64,000 nt of DNA from UBA1672 sp963977495 (lineage in GTDB: Bacteria > Pseudomonadota > Alphaproteobacteria > Micavibrionales > Micavibrionaceae). Where the stretch lies: the NCBI GenBank assembly GCA_963977495.1, contig CAXBOT010000002.1:1-64000 (forward strand), given 5' to 3'. The translations under genes were made by a program, and so were the position numbers. The notes under the pieces are model-generated. The model did not search any database. It had not been told where the DNA came from and was given only the letters and a program-made list of their open reading frames with translations. Shown here piece after piece: positions 17,512-27,629 of the stretch (the first letter of the stretch is position 1; every line of letters starts with the position of its first letter).

Positions 17512-18343
17512 TTTGCCTTTCGCCTTGATGGCTTTACCGGTTAATGCCGACACGCCGCCTGTTTCAGCGGCGTATAACTATCAGGAAATGCAATATGAAG
17601 TTTATGCAGGCGGCATTAATGTGGTGCGCGCCGATATGAATCTCGATTTTCGTACAAAGGGACGCTATTCGATGTTCTTTGACGCGGAAACACGCGGGTT
17701 TCTTGGCTCTGTCGTGCCGTGGTCAGGCAGTTTCGAAACGCGCGGCTGGGCTTTTAAGGATGGGCGGCGTCTGCCCGAGTTGCATGAATCCATTGCAATG
17801 TGGCGCGAAGAACGCGAAGTGAAAACCTATAATTACGGCAAGGATGGCAGCTTCAAAGATTTGACCACCACCTATGTTGGTAAGAAGCCCAAGAAAGAAA
17901 CACCGGAAAAGGCGTTAGTAGAAGGCACAACCGACGCACTGACGGCGACCATTTTGGTGATGGAGCATGTCTCTGACGGTGGGGATTGTAATGGTGAGAG
18001 CGAAGTTTACGACGGAAAACGCCGTTACAAACTGATTTTCAGACATCAACAATTCGTGATGCTTAAGAAAACCCGTTACAACGCCTATGGTGGCCCTGCG
18101 GTGGAGTGTACCGTGGAAGTCGAACCCGTTGCAGGGGCGTGGCATAAAAAACCACGTGGCTGGCTTTCTATTCAGGAGCAAGGGCGCGATCGTGGTATGA
18201 TGCCGACGGTATGGATGGCGCAAGTCACCGATAATGCGGTGGTTGTGCCTGTGCGCGTGCGTGTAAAAACGGCGTATGGCACGTTATTTATGCATATGAA
18301 AAAATATACAAGCGGCGAGACGGTTTTAAAGGCGGAAGACTAA
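17486..18343 (+). CDS. Exported DUF3108 domain protein
   Basis: About 285 residues from ATG 17486, chosen because it gives a signal peptide (MKRLGFIASLPFALMALPVNADT) and overlaps the previous gene by only 26 bp. The mature part follows the DUF3108 pattern: YEVYAGGINVVRADMNLDF, GFLGSVVPWSGSFETRG and late PTVWMAQVTDNAVVVPVRV, a beta-rich periplasmic or outer-membrane-associated domain of unknown function common in alphaproteobacteria. Coupling to the FemAB-like gene hints at a joint envelope role, which is inference. Confidence 0.75.
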   Translation: MKRLGFIASLPFALMALPVNADTPPVSAAYNYQEMQYEVYAGGINVVRADMNLDFRTKGRYSMFFDAETRGFLGSVVPWSGSFETRGWAFKDGRRLPELHESIAMWREEREVKTYNYGKDGSFKDLTTTYVGKKPKKETPEKALVEGTTDALTATILVMEHVSDGGDCNGESEVYDGKRRYKLIFRHQQFVMLKKTRYNAYGGPAVECTVEVEPVAGAWHKKPRGWLSIQEQGRDRGMMPTVWMAQVTDNAVVVPVRVRVKTAYGTLFMHMKKYTSGETVLKAED

Positions 18344-18445
18344 AGATATCTAGCGCATGAGCACATCGTCGTTTTAATAAAAAGCTATATTTCCAACACT
18401 TTATTTTGTAAAACAACATTATTTGCTAAAGACTGAAAGACACAG

Positions 18446-19801
18446 ATGACAAAGCCAAAACCACTTGCCGTTGTAATACTCGCAGCTGGAAAAGGCACGC
18501 GTATGCAATCTAAAAAGCCCAAAGTAATGCATCAATTGCTTGGGTTGCCGATGATTAACTGGTTGCTTAATACGGTTGAGGACTTATCGCCGGAGCGTGT
18601 CATTGTCGTGATCGGCAAGGGCATGGATGATGTGGCCGCGGCGGTTGCGCCGCACAGTACGGTTATTCAGGAAAAACAGCAAGGCACAGGCGATGCGCTG
18701 AACTCTGCCGTTCCTGCGCTGGAAGGATTTACAGGCGATGTCCTCGTTCTGTTGGGTGATACGCCTTTGGTGAGTGCAAAGACATTGCGCCATTTGATTG
18801 CAACGCGCCATGTTGACGCCGTGACAGGCATTTCTGTTCTTGGCGTTGAAATGCAAAATCCTGCGGGATATGGGCGTTTATTGATGGGGCAAAATAATAT
18901 CCTTAAGGCCATCCGTGAAGATAAAGACGCGACGGCAGAAGAAAAGCAGGAGCGCGTCGTCAATACCGGCGCGTTTTGTCTGGATTCGCGCCGCATTGAT
19001 CGCTGGCTTGCCAATCTGGATAATAAAAATGCACAAGGGGAATATTACATCACTGATTTGCCGGAACTGGCGGATAAGGATAAAATTAAAACCCGCGTGG
19101 CGTTGGCAGATAATCCTGCGGAGGTTCAGGGGTGTAATACACCGATTGATCTTGCGAAGCTGGAGGCCGCGGCACAGCAAAAAATGCGTGAACATTTCAT
19201 TTTAAACGGGGTGGTTATGCAAGATCCCTCCAGTGTTTATTTGCACCATGATACGCAAATTGGTGCGGGCACGTTGATTGAGCCGAATGTCTATTTTGCC
19301 AATAATGTGCATATTGGTGAAAAGGTGCATATCAAGGCTTTTTGCCATATAGAGGGCACAAATATTGGCGCAGGCACAACGGTTGGGCCTTTTGCGCGGC
19401 TACGCCCCGGCTCTGATGTTGGCGAAGATGTGCGTATCGGCAATTTTGTAGAAATTAAGAAATCGACCATCGGTGATCGCAGTAAAATCAGCCATCTGGG
19501 CTATGTCGGTGATTGTATTATGGATACAGATGTGAATTTCAGTTGCGGCGCGGTGACTGTGAATTATGACGGTTTCCAAAAACATCAAACCGTGATCGGT
19601 AAAGGTGTTATGGTTGGCAGTAACGTGAATCTTGTTGCCCCTGTAAGGCTTGATGACGGCGCGTTTATTGCGGCGGGCTCAACCATCACCACGGACGTTC
19701 CTGCTGATGCGCTATCGGTAGAGCGCGGACAAGCGGAAGTGCGCGCAGGTTGGGCAGCTCTCTATCGTAAGCGTAAGGAAAACACGAAGGAGAAAAAATG
19801 A
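18446..19801 (+). CDS. glmU: Bifunctional UDP-N-acetylglucosamine pyrophosphorylase / glucosamine-1-P acetyltransferase
   Basis: 451 residues, cytosolic. The N-terminal nucleotidyltransferase has LAAGKGTRMQSKKPKVMHQL (about 11-30), QGTGDALNSA and LLGDTPLV. The C-terminal left-handed beta-helix acetyltransferase has IGAGTLIEPNVYF, NFVEIKKSTIGDRSKISHL and GDCIMDTDVNFSCGAVTVNYDG. It makes UDP-GlcNAc for peptidoglycan and lipid A. The stop overlaps the next start (ATGA). glmS, the preceding pathway step, is 560 bp downstream, so the hexosamine pathway is locally clustered. Confidence 0.97.
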   Translation: MTKPKPLAVVILAAGKGTRMQSKKPKVMHQLLGLPMINWLLNTVEDLSPERVIVVIGKGMDDVAAAVAPHSTVIQEKQQGTGDALNSAVPALEGFTGDVLVLLGDTPLVSAKTLRHLIATRHVDAVTGISVLGVEMQNPAGYGRLLMGQNNILKAIREDKDATAEEKQERVVNTGAFCLDSRRIDRWLANLDNKNAQGEYYITDLPELADKDKIKTRVALADNPAEVQGCNTPIDLAKLEAAAQQKMREHFILNGVVMQDPSSVYLHHDTQIGAGTLIEPNVYFANNVHIGEKVHIKAFCHIEGTNIGAGTTVGPFARLRPGSDVGEDVRIGNFVEIKKSTIGDRSKISHLGYVGDCIMDTDVNFSCGAVTVNYDGFQKHQTVIGKGVMVGSNVNLVAPVRLDDGAFIAAGSTITTDVPADALSVERGQAEVRAGWAALYRKRKENTKEKK

Positions 19802-20223
19802 TGATGATCCGGTTGATTCTAACCTGTTTGGTTTTAATTGCGCTTCCCTTTCAGGCGATGGCGTGTTCATGCACACCCGATAACTTCACTGATGCGGCCA
19901 GCATAAAGCATATTGCGGCGGCAACGCTTATCTTTAAGGGTACGGCGTTAAATGCAAAAAATGCGATTGGTGCAAAATATTTTTCTGAAGTCAATTTTCA
20001 GGTCGATACCGTTTATAAGGGCACCGAAACACGCAAAACCGTTATGGCGTATGTTGATACCAGAACCAGTTGCGGTATTGCGCCTTCTGAATTAAAAAAT
20101 AAACGTCTTTTTATGTTTTACGACATAAAGGGGGAATATGTTCTGGCCGCGCAATGCGGTGATTATATCAGTGACGCCGATAAAGCAGCCTTGCAGCGCG
20201 GCGATTACGTACTCAATAAATAG
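19798..20223 (+). CDS. Exported NTR/TIMP-like cysteine protein
   Basis: 141 residues with a signal peptide ending at MAC-SC. The mature N-terminus begins with C-S-C, followed by LIFKGTALNAKN, VNFQVDTVYKGT, TRTSCGIAP, RLFMFYDIKGEYVLAAQCGDY. This C-x-C, F-x-G, V-x-x-x-YKG, CG, C spacing is that of bacterial netrin/TIMP-like (NTR, OB-fold) domains, with two probable disulfides. Role is unknown. An alternative reading is a lipoprotein with acylation at the first Cys (FQAMAC), since L/Q-A-M-A-C resembles a weak lipobox. Overlaps glmU by 4 bp. Confidence 0.6.
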   Translation: MMMIRLILTCLVLIALPFQAMACSCTPDNFTDAASIKHIAAATLIFKGTALNAKNAIGAKYFSEVNFQVDTVYKGTETRKTVMAYVDTRTSCGIAPSELKNKRLFMFYDIKGEYVLAAQCGDYISDADKAALQRGDYVLNK

Positions 20224-20363
20224 GTCATTGAAACAATTCGTAAAACTTCGTGATTTGAAAGCTACGGCAGGGTATCTATGATGGTTTGCATGGTGCTGCT
20301 TTAATCGCTTTTGTTGTGATGAGGTCTGCGTGAAAATAGCTTTATCTAGGAGATATGAAATAA

Positions 20364-22193
20364 ATGTGCGGGATATTTGGCATTATCGGAGAGAAAGAAG
20401 TCGCGCCACTGTTGTTTGAGGGGCTAAAGCGTCTTGAGTATCGCGGTTATGACTCTGCGGGGATTGCCAGCCTGTCAAACGGGCATATTGATCGCCGCCG
20501 CGCACAAGGTAAGCTCCATAATCTTGCACAAAAGTTAGAGAGCGAGCCACTGGCGGGGACGGTTGGTATTGGTCACACACGCTGGGCGACGCATGGTTTG
20601 CCTAATGAGCGTAACGCGCACCCCCATGCCAATGCAAAACTCGCCGTTGTGCATAATGGTATTATAGAGAATTATGCTGCGCTCAAAACCGAGATGCAGC
20701 AACAAGGTGCGGTGTTTGATACGGAGACAGATACCGAGGTTATTGTGCATTTGGTTTCGCATTATATGGACGAAGGATGCGATCCTGTTGCTGCAGCAAA
20801 TAAGGCGATGGATCGGCTGGAGGGCGCATACGCCCTAGTTATGATCTTCGCAGGCCACCATGATTTGATGGTCGGATGCCGCCACGGTACACCGCTTGCT
20901 GTTGGGTACGGCGAGGGGGAGATGTTTATGGCCTCTGACTCTTACGCGCTCGCCCCGTTGACCAAAAGAATTTGTTTTCTGGAAGATGGTGACCGCGTGA
21001 CGGTAACGCGCGATAAAGTCGAGATATATGGCAGAGATTTAGCACCGATAGAGCGCAGCATTCGTATTACCGAGCAATCAGGCGCAGCAACAGGCAAGGG
21101 CGAATATGCGCACTTCATGCTCAAAGAAATATACGAACAACCTGCTGTGATTGGTGAAACGCTTAATGCTTACGTGAATGCGGGAACGGGTAAGATTTCT
21201 ATTCCTGCTGATGTTCTGAACGCGATTACAAAATCGCCGCGCATAACGTTGATTGCTTGCGGTACAGCTTACTACGCTTGCATGGTTGCGAAATATTGGT
21301 TCGAACAGATTGCGCGGATCCCTTGCGAAATTGATGTTGCGAGTGAGTTCAGATACCGCGAAGCGCCAATGCCTGATGACGGCGTGGCGATGTTTATTTC
21401 GCAATCAGGTGAAACGCTGGATACGCTGGAAGCTTTGCGATATTGCAAAAGGCAAAAACAGACCATTATTTCAATTATCAATACAATCGAAAGCACGATT
21501 GAGCGCGAGTCCGATTTCGTGTTGCACACTCTAGCCGGCCCTGAGATTGGTGTTGCGTCGACTAAGGCCTTTACAACGCAGCTTACGACGCTGGCGTGTA
21601 TCGTGCTTGCTGCGGCGCGCAGCAAAAATTCAATTGATGAAGAACAGGAGCATGAAATGGCCGACGCGTTGCGTCATGTGCCAACAATTGCTGCGGATAT
21701 ATTGCAGCATGATGAGGAAATTCACACGATCGCCAAAGATGTTGCACAAGCGCGTGATGTGCTTTATTTGGGGCGCGGCAGTTTGTACCCGATTGCATTG
21801 GAAGGCGCGCTGAAGCTCAAGGAAATATCCTATATTCACGCCGAAGGCTATGCGAGCGGAGAGATGAAACACGGGCCGATTGCATTGATCGACGATAATG
21901 TGCCTGTGGTCGTTGTTGCACCGGAAAATGATCCGTTGTTTGAAAAGAACGCATCAAATATTGCAGAAACGGTTGCACGCGGCGGCAAGGTTTTTCTTAT
22001 TTCCGATATGAAGGGTGCGCACTTGCTTAAAGAGCAGTCGACATGGAGCGTTTCTATGGGCGCGGTGCATCCCTTTGTTGCGCCAATCTTGTATTCCATC
22101 CCTGTGCAGCTTTTGGCTTATCATGTTGCTGTGCTCAAAGATACGGATGTTGATCAACCGCGCAATCTTGCAAAATCCGTTACCGTGGAATAG
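20364..22193 (+). CDS. glmS: Glutamine--fructose-6-phosphate aminotransferase (isomerizing)
   Basis: 609 residues. The protein begins MCGIFGIIG, exposing the Cys nucleophile of the class II glutamine amidotransferase domain (about 1-220, with GHTRWATHG and NAHPH). Two SIS domains follow: LIACGTAYYACMVAKYWFE and SQSGETLDTLEAL in the first, LGRGSLYPIALEGALKLKEISYIHAEGY in the second. The C-terminus DQPRNLAKSVTVE is family-typical. It makes glucosamine-6-P from fructose-6-P and glutamine, the first step of hexosamine synthesis. No glmS ribozyme-like leader is expected or seen in the 140-bp upstream gap. Confidence 0.97.
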   Translation: MCGIFGIIGEKEVAPLLFEGLKRLEYRGYDSAGIASLSNGHIDRRRAQGKLHNLAQKLESEPLAGTVGIGHTRWATHGLPNERNAHPHANAKLAVVHNGIIENYAALKTEMQQQGAVFDTETDTEVIVHLVSHYMDEGCDPVAAANKAMDRLEGAYALVMIFAGHHDLMVGCRHGTPLAVGYGEGEMFMASDSYALAPLTKRICFLEDGDRVTVTRDKVEIYGRDLAPIERSIRITEQSGAATGKGEYAHFMLKEIYEQPAVIGETLNAYVNAGTGKISIPADVLNAITKSPRITLIACGTAYYACMVAKYWFEQIARIPCEIDVASEFRYREAPMPDDGVAMFISQSGETLDTLEALRYCKRQKQTIISIINTIESTIERESDFVLHTLAGPEIGVASTKAFTTQLTTLACIVLAAARSKNSIDEEQEHEMADALRHVPTIAADILQHDEEIHTIAKDVAQARDVLYLGRGSLYPIALEGALKLKEISYIHAEGYASGEMKHGPIALIDDNVPVVVVAPENDPLFEKNASNIAETVARGGKVFLISDMKGAHLLKEQSTWSVSMGAVHPFVAPILYSIPVQLLAYHVAVLKDTDVDQPRNLAKSVTVE

Positions 22194-22259
22194 TTCCCGA
22201 TTGAAAACCGTTGCCATTTCATTATGATGCATTCTCTAACCTAATATATTGAGGATCAT

Positions 22260-23444
22260 ATGACGAAGATTGGCACGCCATTTACGAAAGCGGCGAAGAA
22301 GGTTCTGCTTTGCGGATCGGGCGAGCTTGGGAAAGAAGTCGCGATTGAATTGCAACGTTTGGGCGTTGAGGTTATTGCCTGTGATTCCTATGAAAACGCC
22401 CCTGCGATGCAAGTGGCCGACCGGCATTATGTTTTTTCCATGTTGGATGGCGCGAAACTTCGTGAGGTTATTGAGCTTGAAAAACCGGACTTTATCGTGC
22501 CGGAGGTTGAAGCGATTGCGACCGATACACTAGTGAAACTTGAAAACGAAGGGTTCACAGTCGTACCGACGGCGAAGGCTGCGCTCTTGACGATGAACCG
22601 CGAAGGCATACGCCGCTTGGCGGTTGAGGAATTGAAATTACAAGCATCATCCTATCGTTTTGCTGATAATTATGATGATTTTAAATCGGCTGTCGATGAG
22701 ATTGGTATGCCTTGTATTGTGAAACCGATCATGAGCTCTTCGGGGAAGGGGCAAAGCACTATCCATTCTGTAGAGGATGTCGATACTTCATGGCGCTATG
22801 CGCAACAAGGCGGGCGCGCAGGTGCGGGTAAGGTGATTGTTGAGGGCTTTGTTGATTTTGATTATGAAATCACGTTATTGACGATCCGTCATAGGGGCGG
22901 GACAAGTTTTTGCTTACCCATCGGTCACCGTCAAAAAGATGGCGATTATCAGGAATCATGGCAACCGCAAGCCATGTCCGATGTGGCTCTGGAGAGATCC
23001 CAAGATGTTGCAAAAACTGTGACAGACGCGCTTGGAGGGTTTGGGGTGTTTGGTGTTGAGTTGTTTATTAAAGGCGATAACGTTTATTTCAGCGAGGTAT
23101 CGCCGCGCCCCCATGATACGGGCATGGTGACAATGATTTCGCAGGATTTATCTCAATTTGCGTTGCATGTGCGTGCGTTTTTGGGGCTGCCTACTCCCAA
23201 TATCCATTTTCATGGCCCATCGGCGTCGGCTGTGATTTTAGTGGAGGGCACATCAAATCAGGTTTGTTTTGGTAATTTGGGGGCGGCTTTATCAGAGGTT
23301 GATACGGCGCTGCGCCTTTTCGGAAAACCTGAGGTGTCAGGAAAGCGGCGCATGGGTGTGGCTTTGGCGCGCGCGGATACGGTAGAAACCGCCAAAGACA
23401 AAGCCATCGCCGTAACTGAAAAGCTGATCATAGATTTGGGTTAA
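22260..23444 (+). CDS. purT: Formate-dependent phosphoribosylglycinamide formyltransferase
   Basis: A 394-residue ATP-grasp enzyme that uses formate and ATP to formylate GAR in purine synthesis, an alternative to the folate-dependent PurN. N-terminal KVLLCGSGELGKEVAIELQRLGVEVIACD, then VPEVEAIATDTL, the ATP-grasp block PCIVKPIMSSSGKGQS, and FSEVSPRPHDTGMVTMISQ near residue 280 with metal ligands. Length equals the usual 390-395. Stands 66 bp after glmS. Confidence 0.96.
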   Translation: MTKIGTPFTKAAKKVLLCGSGELGKEVAIELQRLGVEVIACDSYENAPAMQVADRHYVFSMLDGAKLREVIELEKPDFIVPEVEAIATDTLVKLENEGFTVVPTAKAALLTMNREGIRRLAVEELKLQASSYRFADNYDDFKSAVDEIGMPCIVKPIMSSSGKGQSTIHSVEDVDTSWRYAQQGGRAGAGKVIVEGFVDFDYEITLLTIRHRGGTSFCLPIGHRQKDGDYQESWQPQAMSDVALERSQDVAKTVTDALGGFGVFGVELFIKGDNVYFSEVSPRPHDTGMVTMISQDLSQFALHVRAFLGLPTPNIHFHGPSASAVILVEGTSNQVCFGNLGAALSEVDTALRLFGKPEVSGKRRMGVALARADTVETAKDKAIAVTEKLIIDLG

Positions 23445-23514
23445 AGGGGTGGATTACGGTGTCTTTATCCGTTATAAGGCATCTGCGTTTAACAGAGTGT
23501 CAGGATTATAAGTT

Positions 23515-24504
23515 ATGTCAGAGCCAATTTTAGTAACCGGAGCAGCAGGTTTTATCGGGTTTCATACGGCAGTGCGTCTTTTGCAGGCGGGTGAAACGGT
23601 GGTCGGTGTTGATAATCTGAATGATTATTATGATGTGTCATTGAAACAGGCACGACTGAACGCGCTTGATAATTTCGAACATTTTACGTTTGTGAAAGAA
23701 GACCTCGCCAATAAAGAGGGCATGGACGCGCTCTGGCAGGAGAAGGGGCCGTTTAAACGCGTGGTTCATTTGGCGGCGCAGGCAGGTGTGCGTTACTCCC
23801 TACAAAACCCATATACCTATATTCAGAGCAACGTGGTTGGGCATTTAAACATCTTGGAATTATGCCGCCATACTGAAGAGTTCGAGCATTTGGTCTATGC
23901 CAGTTCATCCTCTGTTTATGGTAAGAACACAAAATTACCCTACGCGGTTGAAGATCGGGTGGATCAACCTGTATCACTTTATGCCGCCACCAAACGCAGC
24001 GGTGAATTGATGAGCTATACTTACAGCCATCTCTACGGCATGGCGCAAACCGGATTGCGGTTTTTCACCGTATACGGGCCATGGGGCAGACCGGATATGT
24101 CGCCGATTATTTTCACAAAAGCGATCTTGGCGGGTGAAAAAGTGCCTGTGTTTAATAATGGCGATATGAAGCGCGATTTTACCTATATCGACGATATCGT
24201 TTCGGGCGTTGTCGCCGTGTTAAAAACGCCGCCAGAACCAAAAGAAGATGCCGTTCCGCACCGCGTTTTGAATATTGGCAATAACAATGCCGAAAACTTG
24301 ATGGATTTTATCGCGGCGATTGAAGCAGCGCTGGGCACAAAAGCCGATATTGATTTTCAACCGATGCAGCCCGGTGATGTCAAGCAGACCTTCGCCGACA
24401 TCGATGAAACAACGCGTCTGACGGGTTATAAGCCAACGACATCCATTGATGAGGGGATTCCAAAATTTGTGGATTGGTATAAAGAGTATTACAAAATTTC
24501 CTAG
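23515..24504 (+). CDS. NAD-dependent sugar epimerase, UDP-glucuronate 4-epimerase type
   Basis: 329 residues, extended short-chain dehydrogenase. NAD-binding VTGAAGFIGFHTAVRLL at the N-terminus, VHLAAQAGVRYSLQNPYTYI and ASSSSVYGKNTKLPY in the substrate region, and catalytic Tyr-Lys in SLYAATKRSGELM. The block RFFTVYGPWGRPDMSP is shared with UDP-glucuronate 4-epimerases (CapI/LspL), which supply UDP-galacturonate for surface polysaccharide. UDP-glucose 4-epimerases lack the QAGVRYS and GRPDM forms, so the specificity call is likely but not proven. No neighbouring polysaccharide genes. Confidence 0.8.
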   Translation: MSEPILVTGAAGFIGFHTAVRLLQAGETVVGVDNLNDYYDVSLKQARLNALDNFEHFTFVKEDLANKEGMDALWQEKGPFKRVVHLAAQAGVRYSLQNPYTYIQSNVVGHLNILELCRHTEEFEHLVYASSSSVYGKNTKLPYAVEDRVDQPVSLYAATKRSGELMSYTYSHLYGMAQTGLRFFTVYGPWGRPDMSPIIFTKAILAGEKVPVFNNGDMKRDFTYIDDIVSGVVAVLKTPPEPKEDAVPHRVLNIGNNNAENLMDFIAAIEAALGTKADIDFQPMQPGDVKQTFADIDETTRLTGYKPTTSIDEGIPKFVDWYKEYYKIS

Positions 24505-24526
24505 AAACAGGCCGTTTGTTTTTGAA

Positions 24527-26665
24527 CTATCCTTGGCGAAGTTTTCTTAATAAGGAATCAACTGTATTTTGTAAATCATCGGATAATTCGGCCATTTCAT
24601 CTGCAGATGTTTTGAGCATTTGTGATTCTTCTTCTGTATCAGCCGCGGCTGTTTGAACCTTCCCGATAACCTTGGCGACCTCTTGCGATGCTTCGGAAAC
24701 TTCTGTGATGCTGCGGGTGATTTCGTGAATGACCGCGTTTTGCTCTTCTACGGCAGCGGCGGAACCGGAGGATGTTTCGTGGATATCGGTTATGTTTGAA
24801 ATGATTTCTTCCATTGATGCGACAGATTGCGCTGTGGCGTTTTGCACTTCGAGTATTCTGTTTTCGATCTCGTCTGTTTTGCGGCTTGTTTCTGTTGCGA
24901 GTTTTTTGACTTCGGCGGCGACGACGGCGAACCCCCTTCCGGCATCTCCTGCGCGGGCGGCTTCGATTGTGGCGTTCAATGCAAGCAAATGCGTTTGATC
25001 TGCAATATCTCGAATGGCATGCACAACTTGACCGATATTTTGCGCAAGCTTATTGAGCGCCGTTACTTTTTCGCGGCTCATATTGGCATTTTCCGATGCC
25101 ATATTGGCCTTTGTCGCGACATTGGAAACCTGTTTTGAAATTTCTACGGCACTTGCGGTCATTTCTTCGGTTGCGGAAGCCACTGTAAAGACATTGACGC
25201 TTGTTTCATCTGCTGCGGCTGCAACTGAGGCGCTGGATTCTTGCGTTTGTTGCGCGGTGTTGTGCATATTGATTGAAGCCTTTTGAAGAGCTTCTGCTGA
25301 TATGGATAGCTTTCGTATGGTTGCACCGATTTTTTTATCAAATTGATCGGCAATATTCTGCACAAAACGATGTTTTTCTTCTTCTGCGCGTTGTTTGGTT
25401 TTGATTTGTTCTGCTTGCAGGCGTTTGGCTTGCATACCATTTTCTTTGAAGACCTGAACAGAGGTTGCCATTATACCGATTTCATCGTGGCGGTTTGTTC
25501 CGGGAATTGTGACCCCATAATTATCATGTGCCAATGCTGTCATGGATTTTGACATTGCTGTAATGGGGCGGACAATTGTTTGCGCCAAATAAATACCGAT
25601 AGCGGAAATGAGCAGTAAAGTGATGATGGCTTGTTTTATAACGGTTACTTCCATTTGACGTATTGGAATATTGACTTCGTCCAGATTGATTTTGGTCAGA
25701 ATAGCCCATCGCAGACCCATAAAATCATAGGGACCATAAGCGGATAAGATAGGGACGTGCTTGCTGTTTTTTACAATTTGAACGCCATTTTTGCCTGCTA
25801 ATGCTAAATCCACATCTTGCCCAGTGACGCCGATTTTTAAGATGGTCGATTGTTCGGATAATCTGGAATCGCTGTGTGTGCGGCGATCTTGCCCGACGAT
25901 CAACATTTCACCGGTTTGCCCCAGCCCTGTTGCAACATGCATAATGCGATTAATATGGCGTACGGGGACTTGAAAAACCAGAACGCCCGCAAGGCTGCCA
26001 TCGTCATTTAAAATGGCTTGAGATATAAAGCTGGCGGCGGTGTTTTGGCTTGGGGGGTAAGCCTTAAAATCGAAGAAATATTGTTGTTCTTTTTGAGGGT
26101 TTTTGCTCACTTTTTTAAAGGCATGCGCCAGTTCTGTGTCTTTCCATTGTCCTGTGTTCAGGTTGGTGGCGAAATCAGGCTCTTTCAACACCGAGTATAA
26201 GACATCCCCATTGGGTGCGATCAGCAAGACATCCTGATAATCTTTTTGGTCTAAAAAGTGATTGAACCACGGGTGATATTGTTCATGAACCGCGCTGTAG
26301 AGTGATCTGTCTTGGGCGTTGTTTGTGCGGTCTTTGATTTGAGGCGGGTATAGATTTTGTAAGAGTGCCGTTTGTTGGCCGTCTTCGGAGAGTTCTTTCC
26401 AGCCATTACGGAAGTCTTTTAATGCTCTGCGTGTGTAATGGCTATAGGCCACCGAAGATAAATCCCCCTGCACAGAGGATAAATATTCATTCAGTGCAGC
26501 CACGCGTGATGCCCGTATAGCAACAAGTTTTTCGCCGAGATTATATATGATGCTCTGTTTTGCGTCTTGGACGAGAACAAATGATGTGGTGATGATCGCA
26601 AACGCTACCAAACTTGTGATGATGATGGGTAATTTTGTTGAGATCTTCATTTTCGACAAAGACAT
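24527..26665 (-). CDS. Methyl-accepting chemotaxis protein
   Basis: 712 residues. TM1 at about 11-32, a ~310-residue periplasmic ligand domain with dCache-like features (LYSAVHEQYHPWFNHFL, DVLLIAPNGDVLYSV, ILNDDGSLAGVLVFQVP), TM2 near 347-366, a HAMP domain (VRPITAMSKSMTALAHDNYG... HDEIGIMATSV) and a cytoplasmic signalling coiled coil with the tip LALNATIEAARAGDAGRGFA. It lacks an obvious C-terminal CheR/CheB tether pentapeptide (ends LLRKLRQG). The ligand is unknown. It is transcribed alone, convergent with the epimerase gene, with no che genes nearby. Confidence 0.92.
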   Translation of the reverse strand: MSLSKMKISTKLPIIITSLVAFAIITTSFVLVQDAKQSIIYNLGEKLVAIRASRVAALNEYLSSVQGDLSSVAYSHYTRRALKDFRNGWKELSEDGQQTALLQNLYPPQIKDRTNNAQDRSLYSAVHEQYHPWFNHFLDQKDYQDVLLIAPNGDVLYSVLKEPDFATNLNTGQWKDTELAHAFKKVSKNPQKEQQYFFDFKAYPPSQNTAASFISQAILNDDGSLAGVLVFQVPVRHINRIMHVATGLGQTGEMLIVGQDRRTHSDSRLSEQSTILKIGVTGQDVDLALAGKNGVQIVKNSKHVPILSAYGPYDFMGLRWAILTKINLDEVNIPIRQMEVTVIKQAIITLLLISAIGIYLAQTIVRPITAMSKSMTALAHDNYGVTIPGTNRHDEIGIMATSVQVFKENGMQAKRLQAEQIKTKQRAEEEKHRFVQNIADQFDKKIGATIRKLSISAEALQKASINMHNTAQQTQESSASVAAAADETSVNVFTVASATEEMTASAVEISKQVSNVATKANMASENANMSREKVTALNKLAQNIGQVVHAIRDIADQTHLLALNATIEAARAGDAGRGFAVVAAEVKKLATETSRKTDEIENRILEVQNATAQSVASMEEIISNITDIHETSSGSAAAVEEQNAVIHEITRSITEVSEASQEVAKVIGKVQTAAADTEEESQMLKTSADEMAELSDDLQNTVDSLLRKLRQG

Positions 26666-26820
26666 AGTTTAATCTTCCAAAATATAATACGGAGTGTGGT
26701 AGAATTTTAGACGCAGCGGAAAAGAAGTCTTTAGCATTTATCGTAGATGAATACTTTATGATTTAGGTCAATATTACATGAATAATGCTGCGTTGTCTTT
26801 GTTTAAAGGGAAATTAAGGG

Positions 26821-27591
26821 ATGCGTAAATTCCATGATAATCGTTATGTTTGGATTATTGGGTGCAGCAGTGGCATCGGGCGCGCTTTGGCTGTGGTCTT
26901 GTCTGAGCGTGGTGTGAAGCTCGTTTTATCGGCGCGCAGACAGGATAAACTGGACACTCTGAACGAGGAACTGGGCGGGGGGCATCTTGTCTGTCCTGTC
27001 GATGTTGGTGATCATCAATCGTTGGTGCAGGCAATGGAGGTGATAGGCGCGCATCAGATTACGCTGGGCAGTGCGATTTTCCTGCCTGCTGTTTATGTGC
27101 CGCATGATGATCAGAAGAAAGACATTGCCGTGGTGCATAATATGCTGCGGGTTAATCTTGGCGGTGCGTTTAATATGGTCGATGTAGTGCAGCCTGTATT
27201 CGAGGCGCAGGGGCATGGGCAAATTGTATTGTGCGGCTCTGTTGCAGGGTATCGCGGTCTGCCCACGGGGCAACCTTATTGCGCGAGCAAGGCGGCCATT
27301 ATCAATTATGCGGAAAGTCTGAAAATGGATCTTGCGCCATATAATATTGATGTAAAGGTGATCAATCCGGGGTTTGTGTGCACGCCGCTGACTGATAAGA
27401 ATGCATTTCCTATGCCGATGATGATCGAAGCAGAGGACGCGGCAAAAGCCATCGCAAAGGGGTTAGTCGCGCGCCCCTTTGAAATCCATTTCCCCAAGAA
27501 ATTCACCTATATCATGAAATTTTTGCATATTTTGCCGCCGTTTTTATATTTCTTTATCATGGGAAGGGTACGTTCGTTCCTTGTGAAGTGA
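26821..27591 (+). CDS. Short-chain dehydrogenase/reductase
   Basis: 256 residues, classical SDR. Cofactor motif IIGCSSGIGRALAVVLSE near residue 14 and ARRQDKLD suggest NADP(H) preference because of the basic residues after beta-2. Catalytic Ser lies in VLCGSVAGYRG and Tyr-Lys in PYCASKAAIINYAESL. The PGFVCTPLTDKN block follows, then a C-terminal hydrophobic stretch (FLHILPPFLYFFIMGRV) suggests membrane association. The substrate cannot be assigned. Confidence 0.85.
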   Translation: MRKFHDNRYVWIIGCSSGIGRALAVVLSERGVKLVLSARRQDKLDTLNEELGGGHLVCPVDVGDHQSLVQAMEVIGAHQITLGSAIFLPAVYVPHDDQKKDIAVVHNMLRVNLGGAFNMVDVVQPVFEAQGHGQIVLCGSVAGYRGLPTGQPYCASKAAIINYAESLKMDLAPYNIDVKVINPGFVCTPLTDKNAFPMPMMIEAEDAAKAIAKGLVARPFEIHFPKKFTYIMKFLHILPPFLYFFIMGRVRSFLVK

Positions 27592-27629
27592 TAAGGTAGG
27601 GGACGAATTGCTTTGTTTTGGCTTGATAT

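Noticed and set aside
20224..20363. glmS ribozyme upstream of glmS
   Set aside because: The ribozyme is typical of Firmicutes; the 140-bp gap is too small and lacks its conserved core.
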